A stretch of DNA of 64,000 nucleotides from Pseudomonas proteolytica. Its GTDB lineage: Bacteria; Pseudomonadota; Gammaproteobacteria; Pseudomonadales; Pseudomonadaceae. Below are positions 7,790 to 16,147 of this stretch, in pieces. A model generated the notes under the pieces. It searched no databases, was not told the origin of the DNA, and worked only from the letters and a program-made list of their open reading frames with translations. The stretch is taken from the NCBI RefSeq assembly GCF_007858275.1, contig NZ_VFEV01000023.1:46390-110389 (forward strand). Reading direction: 5' to 3'. Position 1 is the first letter of the stretch. Each line of letters opens with the position of its first letter. The position numbers were made by a program, and so were the translations under genes.

Positions 7790-8788
7790 TCAACTTTCCT
7801 GCGCCCGATAAGCCCCCGGTGTCACCCCCGTCCACTTCTTGAACGCCCGGTGAAACGCCGACGGCTCGGAAAACCCCAACTGCTCGGCAATCTCCTGCAA
7901 CGACAGATCCGCCCGCCCCAGATGAAAAATCGCAATATCCCGCCGCAGCTCATCCTTGAGTGCCTGGAAGCTGGTGCCTTCCTCACGCAAATGCCGGCGC
8001 AGGGTCTGTGGGCTGATGTGCAGGTGTTGCGCCACGGCTTCCAGGTCGGGCCAGGGTGTGCGGTCGCGGCTTAACAGACGCCGCAACTGGCTGCTCAGGC
8101 TGTCGCCTTCGTCCGGTCGCGACAGCAGGTCCGCGGGGGAGCGTTCGAGGAAATGCTTGAGGGTGCGCTCGTCCTGCAGCAGCGGCAGGCTCAGGTAGCG
8201 GCTATGGAACACCAGGCTGCTGCGGGCTGCGCTGAACACCAGGGGGCAAGGGAACAGCAGGTCGTACTCACTGGCATGGGCCGGCGCCGGGTAGCTGAAC
8301 GTCGCTTGCTCCAGGCGGATACGCTGGCCAATCAACCAACTGCCGAGGCGATGCCAGATCACCAGCAGGGACTCGCTCAGGAAGTGATCCGGGTCCCACA
8401 GTTGCGAGTCATCCAGGCTCAGGCAGGCCATATCGCCTTCGCGGCTCAGGCGCCAGCGCGGCCCCTGGGGGAACAGGCTATAGAACAACAGGCCGCGCTC
8501 CAGCGCCTTCTCCAGGGTGCGGCAGTGAATCAGCGCGTGGCACATCATGGCGAAGGTCCCACGCTTGCTCGGCCCATCGGCGAAACCCAGGTACTCGTCA
8601 TCCAGGGCCAGCCACAGCCTCTGCAACAGCTGCGTGAACTGCTCCGGCGCGATGCGTGCGCGGGGCTCTGCCAGCAATTGCGGGGTAATGCCCAGTTGCT
8701 GCAGCAGCGTCGAGCAGTCGTACCCGGCCCGGTGCGCACCGCCCAAGGCCGCGCGGGCGTAATGACTGGCGATGGTGCGTTCGCGCAT
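7790..8788 (-). CDS. AraC-family transcriptional regulator
   Basis: Regulator of 332 aa. The N-terminal two thirds resembles the OruR/ArgR-type arabinose-binding-like domain (LLQQLGITPQLL, RWRLSREGDMACLSLDD). The C-terminal AraC helix-turn-helix pair (about 230-330) has HLHISPQTLRRHLREEG and QEIAEQLGFSEPSAFHRAFK. The frame stays open upstream to 8926, but I choose the ATG at 8788: GAGG lies 9-12 nt before it and the extra 46 residues are low-complexity and overlap the palindromes upstream of dctA. It is divergent from dctA. Whether it regulates dctA, a local gene or something remote cannot be told; no effector is evident. Confidence 0.85.
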   Translation of the reverse strand: MRERTIASHYARAALGGAHRAGYDCSTLLQQLGITPQLLAEPRARIAPEQFTQLLQRLWLALDDEYLGFADGPSKRGTFAMMCHALIHCRTLEKALERGLLFYSLFPQGPRWRLSREGDMACLSLDDSQLWDPDHFLSESLLVIWHRLGSWLIGQRIRLEQATFSYPAPAHASEYDLLFPCPLVFSAARSSLVFHSRYLSLPLLQDERTLKHFLERSPADLLSRPDEGDSLSSQLRRLLSRDRTPWPDLEAVAQHLHISPQTLRRHLREEGTSFQALKDELRRDIAIFHLGRADLSLQEIAEQLGFSEPSAFHRAFKKWTGVTPGAYRAQES

Positions 8789-8844
8789 GCAGGGGCCTCG
8801 TCCATTGAGTGGCCGATGGTAGCCATCATGTCTGGGCTGGACAA

Positions 8845-8899
8845 GGCGGATATCCGCCAAATTGTAGGACGAGATTAGGCGGGTGGGCGGATATCCGCC
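8845..8899 (+). promoter_or_regulatory. Two tandem palindromic activator sites upstream of dctA
   Basis: GGCGGATATCCGCC occurs twice as a perfect 14-bp palindrome, at 8845-8858 and 8886-8899, 41 bp centre to centre (about four helical turns). They lie roughly 90-130 bp upstream of the -24 element, where sigma-54 activators bind. The core resembles the DctD site of Rhizobium (GCGGAAATCCGC). I infer binding of a DctD-type activator; the adjacent AraC regulator is the alternative. Confidence 0.7.
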
Positions 8900-8977
8900 A
8901 CCTGCGCGCCCCCCTGAAACAGCCATGAATTTCCGTCAGCCCCCATGAGCCAAGGGTTACAGGGTTTTTCAGGAAAG

Positions 8978-8992
8978 TGGCACGCAGTTTGC
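8978..8992 (+). promoter_or_regulatory. Sigma-54 (-24/-12) promoter of dctA
   Basis: TGGCACGCAGTTTGC matches the sigma-54 consensus TGGCAC-N5-TTGC exactly. Transcription should begin near 9004, leaving a leader of about 120 nt. The leader contains a third, degenerate copy of the upstream palindrome (GGCGGATATTTGCC, 9082-9095) flanked by complementary GTGGGCAA and TTGCCCCAC. Confidence 0.9.
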
Positions 8993-9122
8993 GATAAGGA
9001 GTACAGACCTGCCAGCCAGCAGATCGCCAAAACAAATCCCTCCAGTGCAGGAGGGTTCGCAATTCAAGTGTCGTGGGCAATGGCGGATATTTGCCCCACG
9101 GGACTCTTGAGGAAACTTTGCA

Positions 9123-10454
9123 ATGACGACTCGTCAGCCGTTCTACAAAACCCTGTACTTCCAGGTAATCGTTGCCATCGTTATCGGTATCCTGCTCGGT
9201 CACTTCTACCCGCAGACCGGTGTGGCCCTCAAGCCACTGGGTGACGGCTTTATCAAGCTGATCAAAATGGTCATCGCCCCGATCATCTTCTGTACCGTTG
9301 TCAGCGGCATCGCCGGCATGCAGAGCATGAAGTCGGTGGGCAAGACCGGCGGCTACGCGCTGCTGTACTTCGAAATCGTCTCCACCATCGCCCTGTTGAT
9401 CGGCCTGATCGTGGTCAACGTGGTACAGCCAGGTGCTGGCATGCACATCGACGTCGCTACCCTGGACGCTTCGAAAGTGGCTGCTTATGTCACCGCCGGT
9501 AAAGACCAGAGCATCGTCGGCTTTATCCTCAACGTGATCCCGAACACCATCGTCGGCGCCTTCGCCAACGGCGATATCCTGCAAGTGCTGATGTTCTCGG
9601 TGATCTTCGGTTTCGCCCTGCACCGCCTGGGTGCCTATGGCAAGCCGGTGCTGGACTTCATCGATCGCTTCGCCCACGTGATGTTCAACATCATCAACAT
9701 GATCATGAAGCTCGCGCCAATCGGTGCCCTGGGCGCAATGGCGTTCACCATCGGTGCCTACGGTGTTGGCTCGCTGGTGCAACTGGGCCAGTTGATGATC
9801 TGCTTCTACATCACCTGCATCCTGTTCGTGCTGGTAGTACTGGGTGGCATCTGCCGCGCCCACGGCTTCAGCGTCCTGAAACTGGTGCGCTACATCCGTG
9901 AAGAACTGCTGATCGTACTGGGTACTTCCTCCTCTGAATCCGCACTGCCGCGCATGCTGATCAAGATGGAACGCCTGGGCGCGAAGAAGTCGGTGGTTGG
10001 TCTGGTTATCCCGACTGGCTACTCCTTCAACCTCGACGGTACTTCGATCTACCTGACCATGGCTGCCGTGTTCATCGCCCAGGCGACTGACACCCACATG
10101 GACATCACCCACCAGATCACCCTGTTGCTGGTGCTGTTGCTGTCCTCCAAAGGCGCTGCAGGCGTGACCGGCAGTGGTTTCATCGTACTGGCCGCAACCT
10201 TGTCGGCTGTTGGCCACCTGCCGGTTGCCGGCCTGGCGCTGATCCTCGGTATCGACCGCTTCATGTCCGAAGCCCGCGCTCTGACCAACCTGGTGGGTAA
10301 CGCCGTAGCAACCATCGTCGTTGCCAAGTGGGTCAAGGAACTGGACACCGACAAGCTGCAAAGCGAGCTGGCTTCCGGCGGTACCGGTATCTCCGAAACC
10401 CGCGAACTGGATGACCTGGGCGTAGCCGAAGGCCCGGCGCCAGCGATCAAGTAA
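9123..10454 (+). CDS. dctA: C4-dicarboxylate:cation symporter DctA
   Basis: Inner-membrane transporter that takes up succinate, fumarate and malate with protons or sodium; 443 aa, the family's usual length. It opens with KTLYFQVIVAIVIGILLGHF and has the dicarboxylate/amino-acid symporter signatures: the serine-rich hairpin LGTSSSESALP (about 270), the GYSFNLDGTSIY motif (about 300), SSKGAAGVTGSGF (about 340) and the binding helix DRFMSEARALTNLVGN (about 380). The start has TTGAGGAAAC just upstream. Regulation by a sigma-54 promoter with tandem upstream sites is visible directly. It is a single-gene unit closed by a strong terminator. Confidence 0.95.
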   Translation: MTTRQPFYKTLYFQVIVAIVIGILLGHFYPQTGVALKPLGDGFIKLIKMVIAPIIFCTVVSGIAGMQSMKSVGKTGGYALLYFEIVSTIALLIGLIVVNVVQPGAGMHIDVATLDASKVAAYVTAGKDQSIVGFILNVIPNTIVGAFANGDILQVLMFSVIFGFALHRLGAYGKPVLDFIDRFAHVMFNIINMIMKLAPIGALGAMAFTIGAYGVGSLVQLGQLMICFYITCILFVLVVLGGICRAHGFSVLKLVRYIREELLIVLGTSSSESALPRMLIKMERLGAKKSVVGLVIPTGYSFNLDGTSIYLTMAAVFIAQATDTHMDITHQITLLLVLLLSSKGAAGVTGSGFIVLAATLSAVGHLPVAGLALILGIDRFMSEARALTNLVGNAVATIVVAKWVKELDTDKLQSELASGGTGISETRELDDLGVAEGPAPAIK

Positions 10455-10470
10455 ACGCTGACGCACACTA

Positions 10471-10498
10471 AAAAACCCATCTTCGGATGGGTTTTTTT
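10471..10498 (+). terminator. Intrinsic terminator of dctA
   Basis: AAAAACCCATC-TTCG-GATGGGTTTTT: a perfect stem with a stable UUCG tetraloop and a T run, 17 bp after the dctA stop. Confidence 0.92.
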
Positions 10499-10604
10499 AT
10501 GGGCGCACGAGCACAACGGTCACTGTCGATGATGGTTACGGTAATTGCCGCTAGCGCCCAAGGCTGACTACTCTGTGCCCCATCGAACTGGAATCGGAGC
10601 TCCC

Positions 10605-11786
10605 ATGTCAGGCCCCTTGGCGTCCCTCAAAGTGCTGGATTTCTCGACCTTGTTGCCGGGGCCTTTTGCCTCGTTGCTGTTGGCGGACATGGGCGCCGAG
10701 GTACTGCGCATCGAATCCCCGACGCGCATGGACCTGTTGCGCGTGTTGCCGCCCCACGACCGTGGCGTTTCGGCCAGCCATGCCTACCTCAACCGCAACA
10801 AGCGCAGCCTGGCCCTGGACCTCAAGCAGCCCGAGGCGCTGGAGATCGTGCGGCAACTGGTGGCCGACTACGACATCGTGCTGGAGCAGTTCCGCCCCGG
10901 GGTCATGGAGCGCCTGGGCTTGGGTTATGAAGCGCTGAAGGCGATCAACCCGAAGCTGATCTATGTGTCCATCACCGGCTACGGCCAGACGGGCCCCTAC
11001 AAGGATCGCGCCGGGCATGACATCAATTACCTGGCACTGTCTGGCGTCGCCAGCTACACCGGGCGTGAGGACAGCGGCCCGCTGCCCCTCGGCGTGCAAT
11101 TGGCCGATGTGGGCGGTGGCTCGTTGCACGCCGTGGTTGGCCTGCTCGCGGCGGTGATTGCCCGGCAGCACAGCGGGGTGGGCCAGTACCTGGATGTGAG
11201 CATGACCGACTGCGCCTTCAGCCTCAACGCCATGGCCGGCGCGGCCTACCTGGCCTGTGGCGTGGAGCCCGGGCGCGAAGACCAGGTGCTCAATGGCGGC
11301 AGCTTCTACGATTACTACCGCTCGCGGGACGGGCGCTGGCTGTCGGTGGGCAGCCTGGAACCAGGGTTTATGCAGCAACTGTGTGGCGCGCTGGGGCGCC
11401 CGGAACTGGCGGCCCTGGGGTTGTCGCCCAAGCCCGAGCAGCAGAAGGCACTCAAGCAGGCATTGCAGGTCGAGTTTGAGCGGCACAGTTTTGAGGAGCT
11501 GTGTGCGTTGTTCGCTGGGGTGGATGCCTGCGTGGAACCGGTCCTCAGTTTGGGCGAAGCCCTTGAACACCCGCAGTTACAGGCCCGGGAGCTGGTGAGC
11601 CAGGTGCCCCGCGGGGATGGTTCGTTCCAGGCGCAGATGGCGTGCCCGCTGAAGTTTTCCGAGGGGTTGCCGGCGCCGAGGCATATTGGGGGGGCGGTGG
11701 GGGCGCACAGTGATGAAGTGTTGGGGGAGTTGGGTTTCAGTCTTCAGCGGATTGCCGAACTGCGGGGGGCCAAGGTGGTGGGGTAG
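10605..11786 (+). CDS. CaiB/BaiF (class III) CoA-transferase family protein
   Basis: 393-aa family III CoA transferase, an enzyme type that moves CoA between carboxylic acids through an aspartyl-CoA intermediate. It shows LDFSTLLPGPFASLLLADMGAEV near the start, NRNKRSLALDLK, the YVSITGYGQTGPY loop, GHDINYLALSG and the large-domain segment DVSMTDCAFSLNAMAG. The catalytic aspartate would be in GHDINY (about residue 145). The frame is open from a TTG at 10545; the ATG at 10605 has GGAG 5-8 nt upstream and gives the normal N terminus. The substrate cannot be assigned. It stands alone, between the dctA terminator and a long REPIN. Confidence 0.85.
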   Translation: MSGPLASLKVLDFSTLLPGPFASLLLADMGAEVLRIESPTRMDLLRVLPPHDRGVSASHAYLNRNKRSLALDLKQPEALEIVRQLVADYDIVLEQFRPGVMERLGLGYEALKAINPKLIYVSITGYGQTGPYKDRAGHDINYLALSGVASYTGREDSGPLPLGVQLADVGGGSLHAVVGLLAAVIARQHSGVGQYLDVSMTDCAFSLNAMAGAAYLACGVEPGREDQVLNGGSFYDYYRSRDGRWLSVGSLEPGFMQQLCGALGRPELAALGLSPKPEQQKALKQALQVEFERHSFEELCALFAGVDACVEPVLSLGEALEHPQLQARELVSQVPRGDGSFQAQMACPLKFSEGLPAPRHIGGAVGAHSDEVLGELGFSLQRIAELRGAKVVG

Positions 11787-11796
11787 TGGCTGTTCT

Positions 11797-11881
11797 GGCC
11801 CCTTCGCGGGCAAGCCCGCTCCCACATTTTGATTTGTGAATACATTCAGAATGTGGGAGCGGGCTTGCCCGCGAAGGGGCC
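11797..11881. repeat. REPIN with long near-perfect inverted repeat
   Basis: Arms of about 32 bp, starting GGCCCCTTCGCGGGCAAGCC on the left and ending with its exact complement on the right, enclose a roughly 20-bp spacer. It sits between the convergent CoA-transferase and sprT genes, where it could also act as a bidirectional terminator. Confidence 0.9.
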
Positions 11882-11901
11882 GGAACAGGCACCCCAAAAC
11901 C

Positions 11902-12396
11902 TCACTCCACCCGCGTCTCCCCAGTAAACACCAACGTCTCCCGACAGCGCCGGCACAAATACCGCCGCCCCTGGTTCACCAACCCATGGCGCTGGGCCGA
12001 GAACGCAAAGTCACTGTCGGCACACGGGCACCGGTAGATATAACGGGTCACGCGCCGTCGCTGGATCTCATAGGTGTGGCACCGATCAGGCGGCAGTTCG
12101 TAGACCCCGCGCATGATCAGTTGCCATTCCTCGCCATGGGGCTGGATGCGCTCGCCGAACAATTGGTGGGCGATCAGGTGCGCCACTTCGTGGGCCACCG
12201 TCTGTTTGAGGAAGTGTTGGCTGTTTTCTCGATACAACTGGGGGTTGAAGCGCAGCAGGTTCTCGTGCAAATGCGCGACACCGGCTTTATGCCCACGCAG
12301 CTTGAGGCTGACCTGGGGGCGTTTGAAACTTCGTTTGAAAAAGGATTCGGCTTGCAGGAAACAATCTTCGACGCGGGTATTGAGTTGCTCGGGCAT
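11902..12396 (-). CDS. sprT: SprT-family zinc metalloprotease-like protein
   Basis: 164-aa SprT-like protein. It has the zinc-binding HEVAHLIAH (HExxH) at about residue 69, a following HGEEW that supplies the third ligand, and a C-terminal zinc ribbon with CPC and CRRC. SprT-like proteases are related to SPRTN, which acts on DNA-protein crosslinks in eukaryotes; the bacterial role is poorly defined. I chose the ATG at 12396 over the open frame up to 12492, because GGAG lies 11 nt before it and the protein then begins MPEQLNTRVE as in pseudomonads. Confidence 0.88.
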   Translation of the reverse strand: MPEQLNTRVEDCFLQAESFFKRSFKRPQVSLKLRGHKAGVAHLHENLLRFNPQLYRENSQHFLKQTVAHEVAHLIAHQLFGERIQPHGEEWQLIMRGVYELPPDRCHTYEIQRRRVTRYIYRCPCADSDFAFSAQRHGLVNQGRRYLCRRCRETLVFTGETRVE

Positions 12397-12484
12397 GCTG
12401 TACATATCTCCAGAGACGTCCAGTATGCCGCATCCAAGGGTATTTCCGAATCTGTCAGGCGCCGAATGGTCATGCATAACGCGC

Positions 12485-12507
12485 AAAGCCACCTTGCGGT
12501 GGCTTTT
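12485..12507 (-). terminator. Probable terminator of the Yip1-family gene
   Basis: Hairpin AAAGCCACC-TTGC-GGTGGCTTT lies between the Yip1-family stop and the sprT start. T runs are short on both strands (3-4 T), so it is a modest terminator. Confidence 0.55.
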
Positions 12508-12525
12508 CCTGCGGTTGAAAGCGCG

Positions 12526-13128
12526 TCAGTTGGTGTAGATCGGCCCCACGCCCAGGCCCCAGACAATCACGGTAAAGGCCATGATCGCCACCAGTACCAC
12601 CAGGCCTACCGCCAGCACCGAGCTGGAAAACAGGAAGCCTTCGTCCGGGTCGATGCTCATGAAGGTCGGCAACCCCACGTACAGCAGGTAGACGGTGTAG
12701 CAAATCGCCGCCGTGCCCACGACCATGCCCAGCCACATATGTGGATACAACGCCGCCAGCCCGCCGATAAATAGCGGCGTGGCGGTGTAGGTGGCGAACG
12801 CGACGCAGCGCGCCATGCTTGGATTGGCGTCATAGGTGCGCGCCATCCAGTGAATGAAGGCGCCCATCACCGCGACGCCGCCGAGCATCGCCAGGTACGA
12901 CATAATGGTCATCCACAACGCACTGTCCTGGGTCAGCATGACCGGAGAGCGATTGCCGATGACCCAGCCAACCTGGGTGGTGCCGATAAAAGCCGATATG
13001 GCGGGGATCGCCGCGAGAATCAGCGTGTGAGTGAGGTACATGTGGCCGATGCTTTCTTCTTTATCGCCACGAATTTCCCGCCATTCCTGGTCGGGATGGG
13101 TGAAAAGCCCCACGACGTGATGGATCAT
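12526..13128 (-). CDS. Yip1-family inner-membrane protein
   Basis: 200-aa membrane protein of unknown function with about five hydrophobic helices (for example LTHTLILAAIPAISAFIGTT, SYLAMLGGVAVMGAFIHWM, LAVGLVVLVAIMAFTVIVWG). The N terminus HHVVGLFTHPDQEWREIRGD is the conserved opening of bacterial Yip1-domain proteins. The frame is open to 13287, but the ATG at 13128 has AGGAGTG just upstream and gives the conserved N terminus. It is followed by a hairpin and then sprT on the same strand. Confidence 0.85.
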   Translation of the reverse strand: MIHHVVGLFTHPDQEWREIRGDKEESIGHMYLTHTLILAAIPAISAFIGTTQVGWVIGNRSPVMLTQDSALWMTIMSYLAMLGGVAVMGAFIHWMARTYDANPSMARCVAFATYTATPLFIGGLAALYPHMWLGMVVGTAAICYTVYLLYVGLPTFMSIDPDEGFLFSSSVLAVGLVVLVAIMAFTVIVWGLGVGPIYTN

Positions 13129-13331
13129 GCCAGTCACTCCTGTCGTTATTACCATCGCCCCCCAAGCGGAGCGCCCGCCGGCCAAGTGGCCTGAAAGGTC
13201 TGGATATATGTGCGACCTCAAGTCGCAGTATAGGAAGTGATGACCGGAAAAAGTGTGTGGCTTTAGAGCAAATTGCACTGTAAACACTGGGCTTAATCGC
13301 GCCTGGGTCTGTGACGTGGAATGCAGTCCCC

Positions 13332-13421
13332 TGTGGGAGCGGGCTTGCCCGCGATAGCGGTAGGTCAGGCAGCGGATTTATTGATCGATCCACCGCCATC
13401 GGGAGCAAGCCCCCTCCCACA
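13332..13421. repeat. REPIN, partly diverged
   Basis: The left arm TGTGGGAGCGGGCTTGCCCG faces a right arm GGGAGCAAGCCCCCTCCCAC with a few mismatches. It occupies the intergenic region between the Yip1-family gene and the divergent ttcA. Confidence 0.85.
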
Positions 13422-13493
13422 TTGGAACTCGGTGCTCCATACCGCTAAAATACCCGGCTTTTCGTCACACACCTTTTCGCGGATCCAAGCGCC

Positions 13494-14318
13494 ATGGGCA
13501 CCCTTACCGTCAATCAGAACAAACTGCAAAAACGCCTGCGGCGCCTGGCCGGTGAGGCTGTCGCTGACTTCAACATGATCGAGGAGGGCGACAAGGTCAT
13601 GGTCTGCCTGTCTGGCGGCAAAGACAGCTACACCATGCTGGACGTGCTGATGCACCTGCAGAAGGTCGCGCCGATCAAGTTCGACATCGTTGCCGTGAAC
13701 ATGGACCAGAAACAGCCCGGGTTCCCCGAGGATGTGCTGCCGGCCTACCTCAAGACTCTCGGCATCGAATACCACATCGTCGAGAAAGACACCTATTCGG
13801 TGGTCAAGGAACTGATCCCGGAAGGCAAGACCACCTGCTCGCTGTGCTCGCGCCTGCGTCGTGGCACCCTGTACACCTTTGCCGATGAAATCGGCGCGAC
13901 CAAGATGGCCTTGGGTCATCATCGTGATGACATCGTCGAAACCTTCTTCCTCAATATGTTCTTCAACGGCTCCCTCAAGGCCATGCCGCCCAAGCTGCGC
14001 GCCGATGACGGGCGCAACGTGGTGATCCGCCCGCTGGCGTATTGCAACGAGAAGGACATCCAGGCCTACTCCGACTTCAAGCAATTCCCGATCATCCCCT
14101 GCAACCTCTGCGGCTCCCAGGAGAACCTGCAGCGCCAGGTGGTCAAGGACATGCTCCAGGAGTGGGAGCGCAAGACGCCGGGGCGCACCGAAAGCATCTT
14201 CCGCAGCCTGCAGAATGTGATTCCGTCGCAGTTGGCCGACCGCAACCTGTTCGACTTCACCAGCCTGCGCATCGATGAAACCGCCGCTTCGCGCTTCGTC
14301 AACATTGTGAACCTCTGA
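13494..14318 (+). CDS. ttcA: tRNA 2-thiocytidine(32) synthetase TtcA
   Basis: Thiolates cytidine 32 of certain tRNAs using ATP and an iron-sulfur cluster. The 274-aa product has the PP-loop SGGKDSYTMLD at about residue 41, two CxxC pairs that bind the cluster (CSLC near 119, CNLC near 204) and the GHHRDDIVETFFLNMFFNG segment typical of TtcA. The length is usual for Pseudomonas. It starts at the ATG at 13494; the upstream gap holds a REPIN and no clear ribosome-binding site. Confidence 0.94.
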   Translation: MGTLTVNQNKLQKRLRRLAGEAVADFNMIEEGDKVMVCLSGGKDSYTMLDVLMHLQKVAPIKFDIVAVNMDQKQPGFPEDVLPAYLKTLGIEYHIVEKDTYSVVKELIPEGKTTCSLCSRLRRGTLYTFADEIGATKMALGHHRDDIVETFFLNMFFNGSLKAMPPKLRADDGRNVVIRPLAYCNEKDIQAYSDFKQFPIIPCNLCGSQENLQRQVVKDMLQEWERKTPGRTESIFRSLQNVIPSQLADRNLFDFTSLRIDETAASRFVNIVNL

Positions 14319-14339
14319 GCCTTTTCCAGGCTCTGACAG

Positions 14340-14363
14340 ACGGCGCTCATGGGCGCCGTTTTC
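14340..14363 (+). terminator. Terminator of ttcA
   Basis: ACGGCGC-TCATGG-GCGCCGT followed by TTTC, 22 bp after the ttcA stop. Confidence 0.75.
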
Positions 14364-14385
14364 ATTTCAACCCGTAGGAGAGGGC

Positions 14386-15057
14386 ATGCGCGACTACAAA
14401 TGGCTGCACGAATACTGTCTGAACCGCTTTGGTTCGGCGGCCGAGCTGGAAGCCCACCTGCCGGTGCCCAAGACGCCAGCGCAATTGCGCCAGATCAGCG
14501 ATGACCGCTACCTGTCGACCCTGTCGCTGCGGGTATTCCGCGCCGGGCTCAAGCACAGTGTGGTAGACGCCAAGTGGCCGGCGTTCGAGCAGGTGTTCTT
14601 TGGTTTTGATCCAGAAAAAGTCGTGTTGATGGGCGCCGAGCACCTTGAGCGCCTGATGCAGGACACGCGGATCATCCGCCACCTGGGCAAACTCAAGAGC
14701 GTGCCGCGCAATGCGCAGATGATCCTCGACGTCGCACACGAAAAGGGCAGCTTCGGCGCGCTGATCGCCGATTGGCCAGTGACCGATATCGTTGGGCTGT
14801 GGAAATACCTGAGCAAACACGGCCACCAGTTGGGCGGGTTGTCCGCGCCGCGCTTCTTGCGCATGGTAGGCAAGGACACTTTTGTGCCGAGCTATGACGT
14901 GGTCGCGGCGCTCAATGCGCAGAAGATTGTCGACAAGGCCCCCACCAGCCTGCGGGACCTGGCGACGGTGCAGGCGGCGTTCAACCAGTGGCACGCCGAG
15001 AGCGGGCGGCCGATGTGCCAGTTGTCGATGATGCTGGCCTATACCGTCAACCATTGA
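14386..15057 (+). CDS. DNA-3-methyladenine glycosylase I-type protein
   Basis: 223-aa protein of the constitutive 3-methyladenine DNA glycosylase I superfamily (helix-hairpin-helix base-excision fold). The family opening RDYKWLHEYCLNRFGS, the segment FRAGLKHSVVDAKWPAFEQVFFGF (equivalent to the Tag aromatic pocket with a catalytic glutamate) and APRFLRMVGKDTFVP are visible. The sequence is diverged from E. coli Tag, with no obvious C-terminal zinc cysteines, so I do not assign tag firmly. The start has AGGAGAGGGC just upstream. It follows ttcA on the same strand after a terminator. Confidence 0.8.
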   Translation: MRDYKWLHEYCLNRFGSAAELEAHLPVPKTPAQLRQISDDRYLSTLSLRVFRAGLKHSVVDAKWPAFEQVFFGFDPEKVVLMGAEHLERLMQDTRIIRHLGKLKSVPRNAQMILDVAHEKGSFGALIADWPVTDIVGLWKYLSKHGHQLGGLSAPRFLRMVGKDTFVPSYDVVAALNAQKIVDKAPTSLRDLATVQAAFNQWHAESGRPMCQLSMMLAYTVNH

Positions 15058-15059
15058 CC

Positions 15060-15149
15060 TGTAGGCTCGCGAAAAACCTGAGGGCGCCGCGTGCATTCTG
15101 AATGCCCGCGTCATCGTTAACGTTTTCCGCGAGCAAGCTCGCTCCTACA
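15060..15149. repeat. REPIN of the GTAGGAGCGAGC family
   Basis: The left arm is shortened (GTAGGCTCGCGAAAAACCTG); the right arm TTCCGCGAGCAAGCTCGCTC is intact. The spacer resembles those at 17.1 and 30.0 kb (CATTCTGAATGCCCGCGTCA). It lies between convergent genes. Confidence 0.8.
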
Positions 15150-15549
15150 TGGCCAACCGCCGATTGAGCTGGAACCGCCAACGCACATACAGCAGCGCCG
15201 TGCAGAACACTGCCACGCTCGCCAGCATCTCCAGCACGCCAAACCACTGGCGGTTGGGGTCATAGGCCGCCAGGGCGCCCTTGATGAAATACAGGTTCAC
15301 CACAAAACACATCCACGAATGCCCGCGCGCACTGCCCATGAGCATGCCTGGCGCGAGGATCAGCAGCGGCACCAGTTCGATCAGCAGGATCACCCAGGGC
15401 CGGGCGCCATGCAGGTCGGCGACCAGCAGGTAGTAAACGCAGAGCAGGCCTACCAGGCCAAAAAACGCCAGCAGGCTCAAGGCCCGAGCCACCTTGACCC
15501 GGGGTTCGAGCCAGGCCTGGGGCGGCAGGACTTTAGGCTTCTTGGCCAC
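15145..15549 (-). CDS. DUF2069 membrane protein
   Basis: 134-aa inner-membrane protein of unknown function with four hydrophobic helices (for example LSLLAFFGLVGLLCVYYLLV, WVILLIELVPLLILAPGML, LEMLASVAVFCTALLYV). The basic start VAKKPKVLPPQAWLEPRVKVARALS is typical of DUF2069. I use the GTG at 15549, which has GGAG 8-11 nt upstream inside the wrbA-like gene; an ATG further up would put 28 unrelated residues inside that gene. It overlaps the upstream gene by 17 bp and ends the arsC-wrbA-DUF2069 operon. In P. aeruginosa hda follows; here a REPIN and convergent glycosylase gene do. Confidence 0.85.
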   Translation of the reverse strand: MAKKPKVLPPQAWLEPRVKVARALSLLAFFGLVGLLCVYYLLVADLHGARPWVILLIELVPLLILAPGMLMGSARGHSWMCFVVNLYFIKGALAAYDPNRQWFGVLEMLASVAVFCTALLYVRWRFQLNRRLAM

Positions 15550-16147
15550 GGCCACTCTCCAGTTTCGCTGCCGTCTTCGCCAGGCGCAGGCCGAGGGCGC
15601 GGCACAGGGCGATTTCATGGGGGTCCAGGGCACGCTTGCCGTCAGCGCCGGAATGGTGGCTGGCGCCGTAGGGCGTACCGCCGCCCTGGGTGTCGAGCAA
15701 CGCCTGTTCGCTGTAGGGCAGGCCGGTGATCAGCATGCCGTGGTGCAGCAGTGGCAGCAGCATCGACATCAAGGTGGTTTCCTGGCCGCCGTGCAGACTG
15801 GCGGTCGAGGTGAAGACCCCGGCCGGCTTGCCGACCAGTGCGCCGGTCAGCCACAGGTTGCTGGTGCCGTCGAGAAAGTACTTCAACGGCGCGGCCATGT
15901 TGCCAAAGCGCGTCGGGCTGCCCAGGGCCAGGCCCGCGCAGTTCTTCAGGTCGTCGAGGCTGGCGTACAACGCACCTTCGGCCGGGATGCTCGGCGCTAC
16001 GGCCTCACACTCGCTGGAGATTGCCGGCACCGTGCGCAGGCGCGCTTCCAGGCCGCCTTGCTCGATGCCTCGGGCAATCTGCCGGGCCATTTCGCTGACC
16101 GAGCCGTTGCGGCTGTAATACAACACCAGGACGTAGGGCGCGCTCAC
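15533..16147 (-). CDS. wrbA: NAD(P)H:quinone oxidoreductase, WrbA type
   Basis: FMN-dependent flavodoxin-fold quinone reductase of 204 aa. The FMN phosphate loop is YYSRNGSVSEMARQIARG (about 11-28). The second flavin-contact loop is LGSPTRFGNMAAPLKYFLD (about 75-93), and the third is TASLHGGQETTLMSMLLPLLHHGM, as in WrbA. It probably does two-electron reduction of quinones. Its ATG overlaps the arsC stop by 4 bp, so the pair is translationally coupled. Confidence 0.9.
   Translation of the reverse strand: MSAPYVLVLYYSRNGSVSEMARQIARGIEQGGLEARLRTVPAISSECEAVAPSIPAEGALYASLDDLKNCAGLALGSPTRFGNMAAPLKYFLDGTSNLWLTGALVGKPAGVFTSTASLHGGQETTLMSMLLPLLHHGMLITGLPYSEQALLDTQGGGTPYGASHHSGADGKRALDPHEIALCRALGLRLAKTAAKLESGRGQEA

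Noticed and set aside
8826..10466. Open frame of 546 codons opposite dctA
   Set aside because: H/D/Q-rich shadow of a well-supported transporter; it also runs through the sigma-54 promoter.
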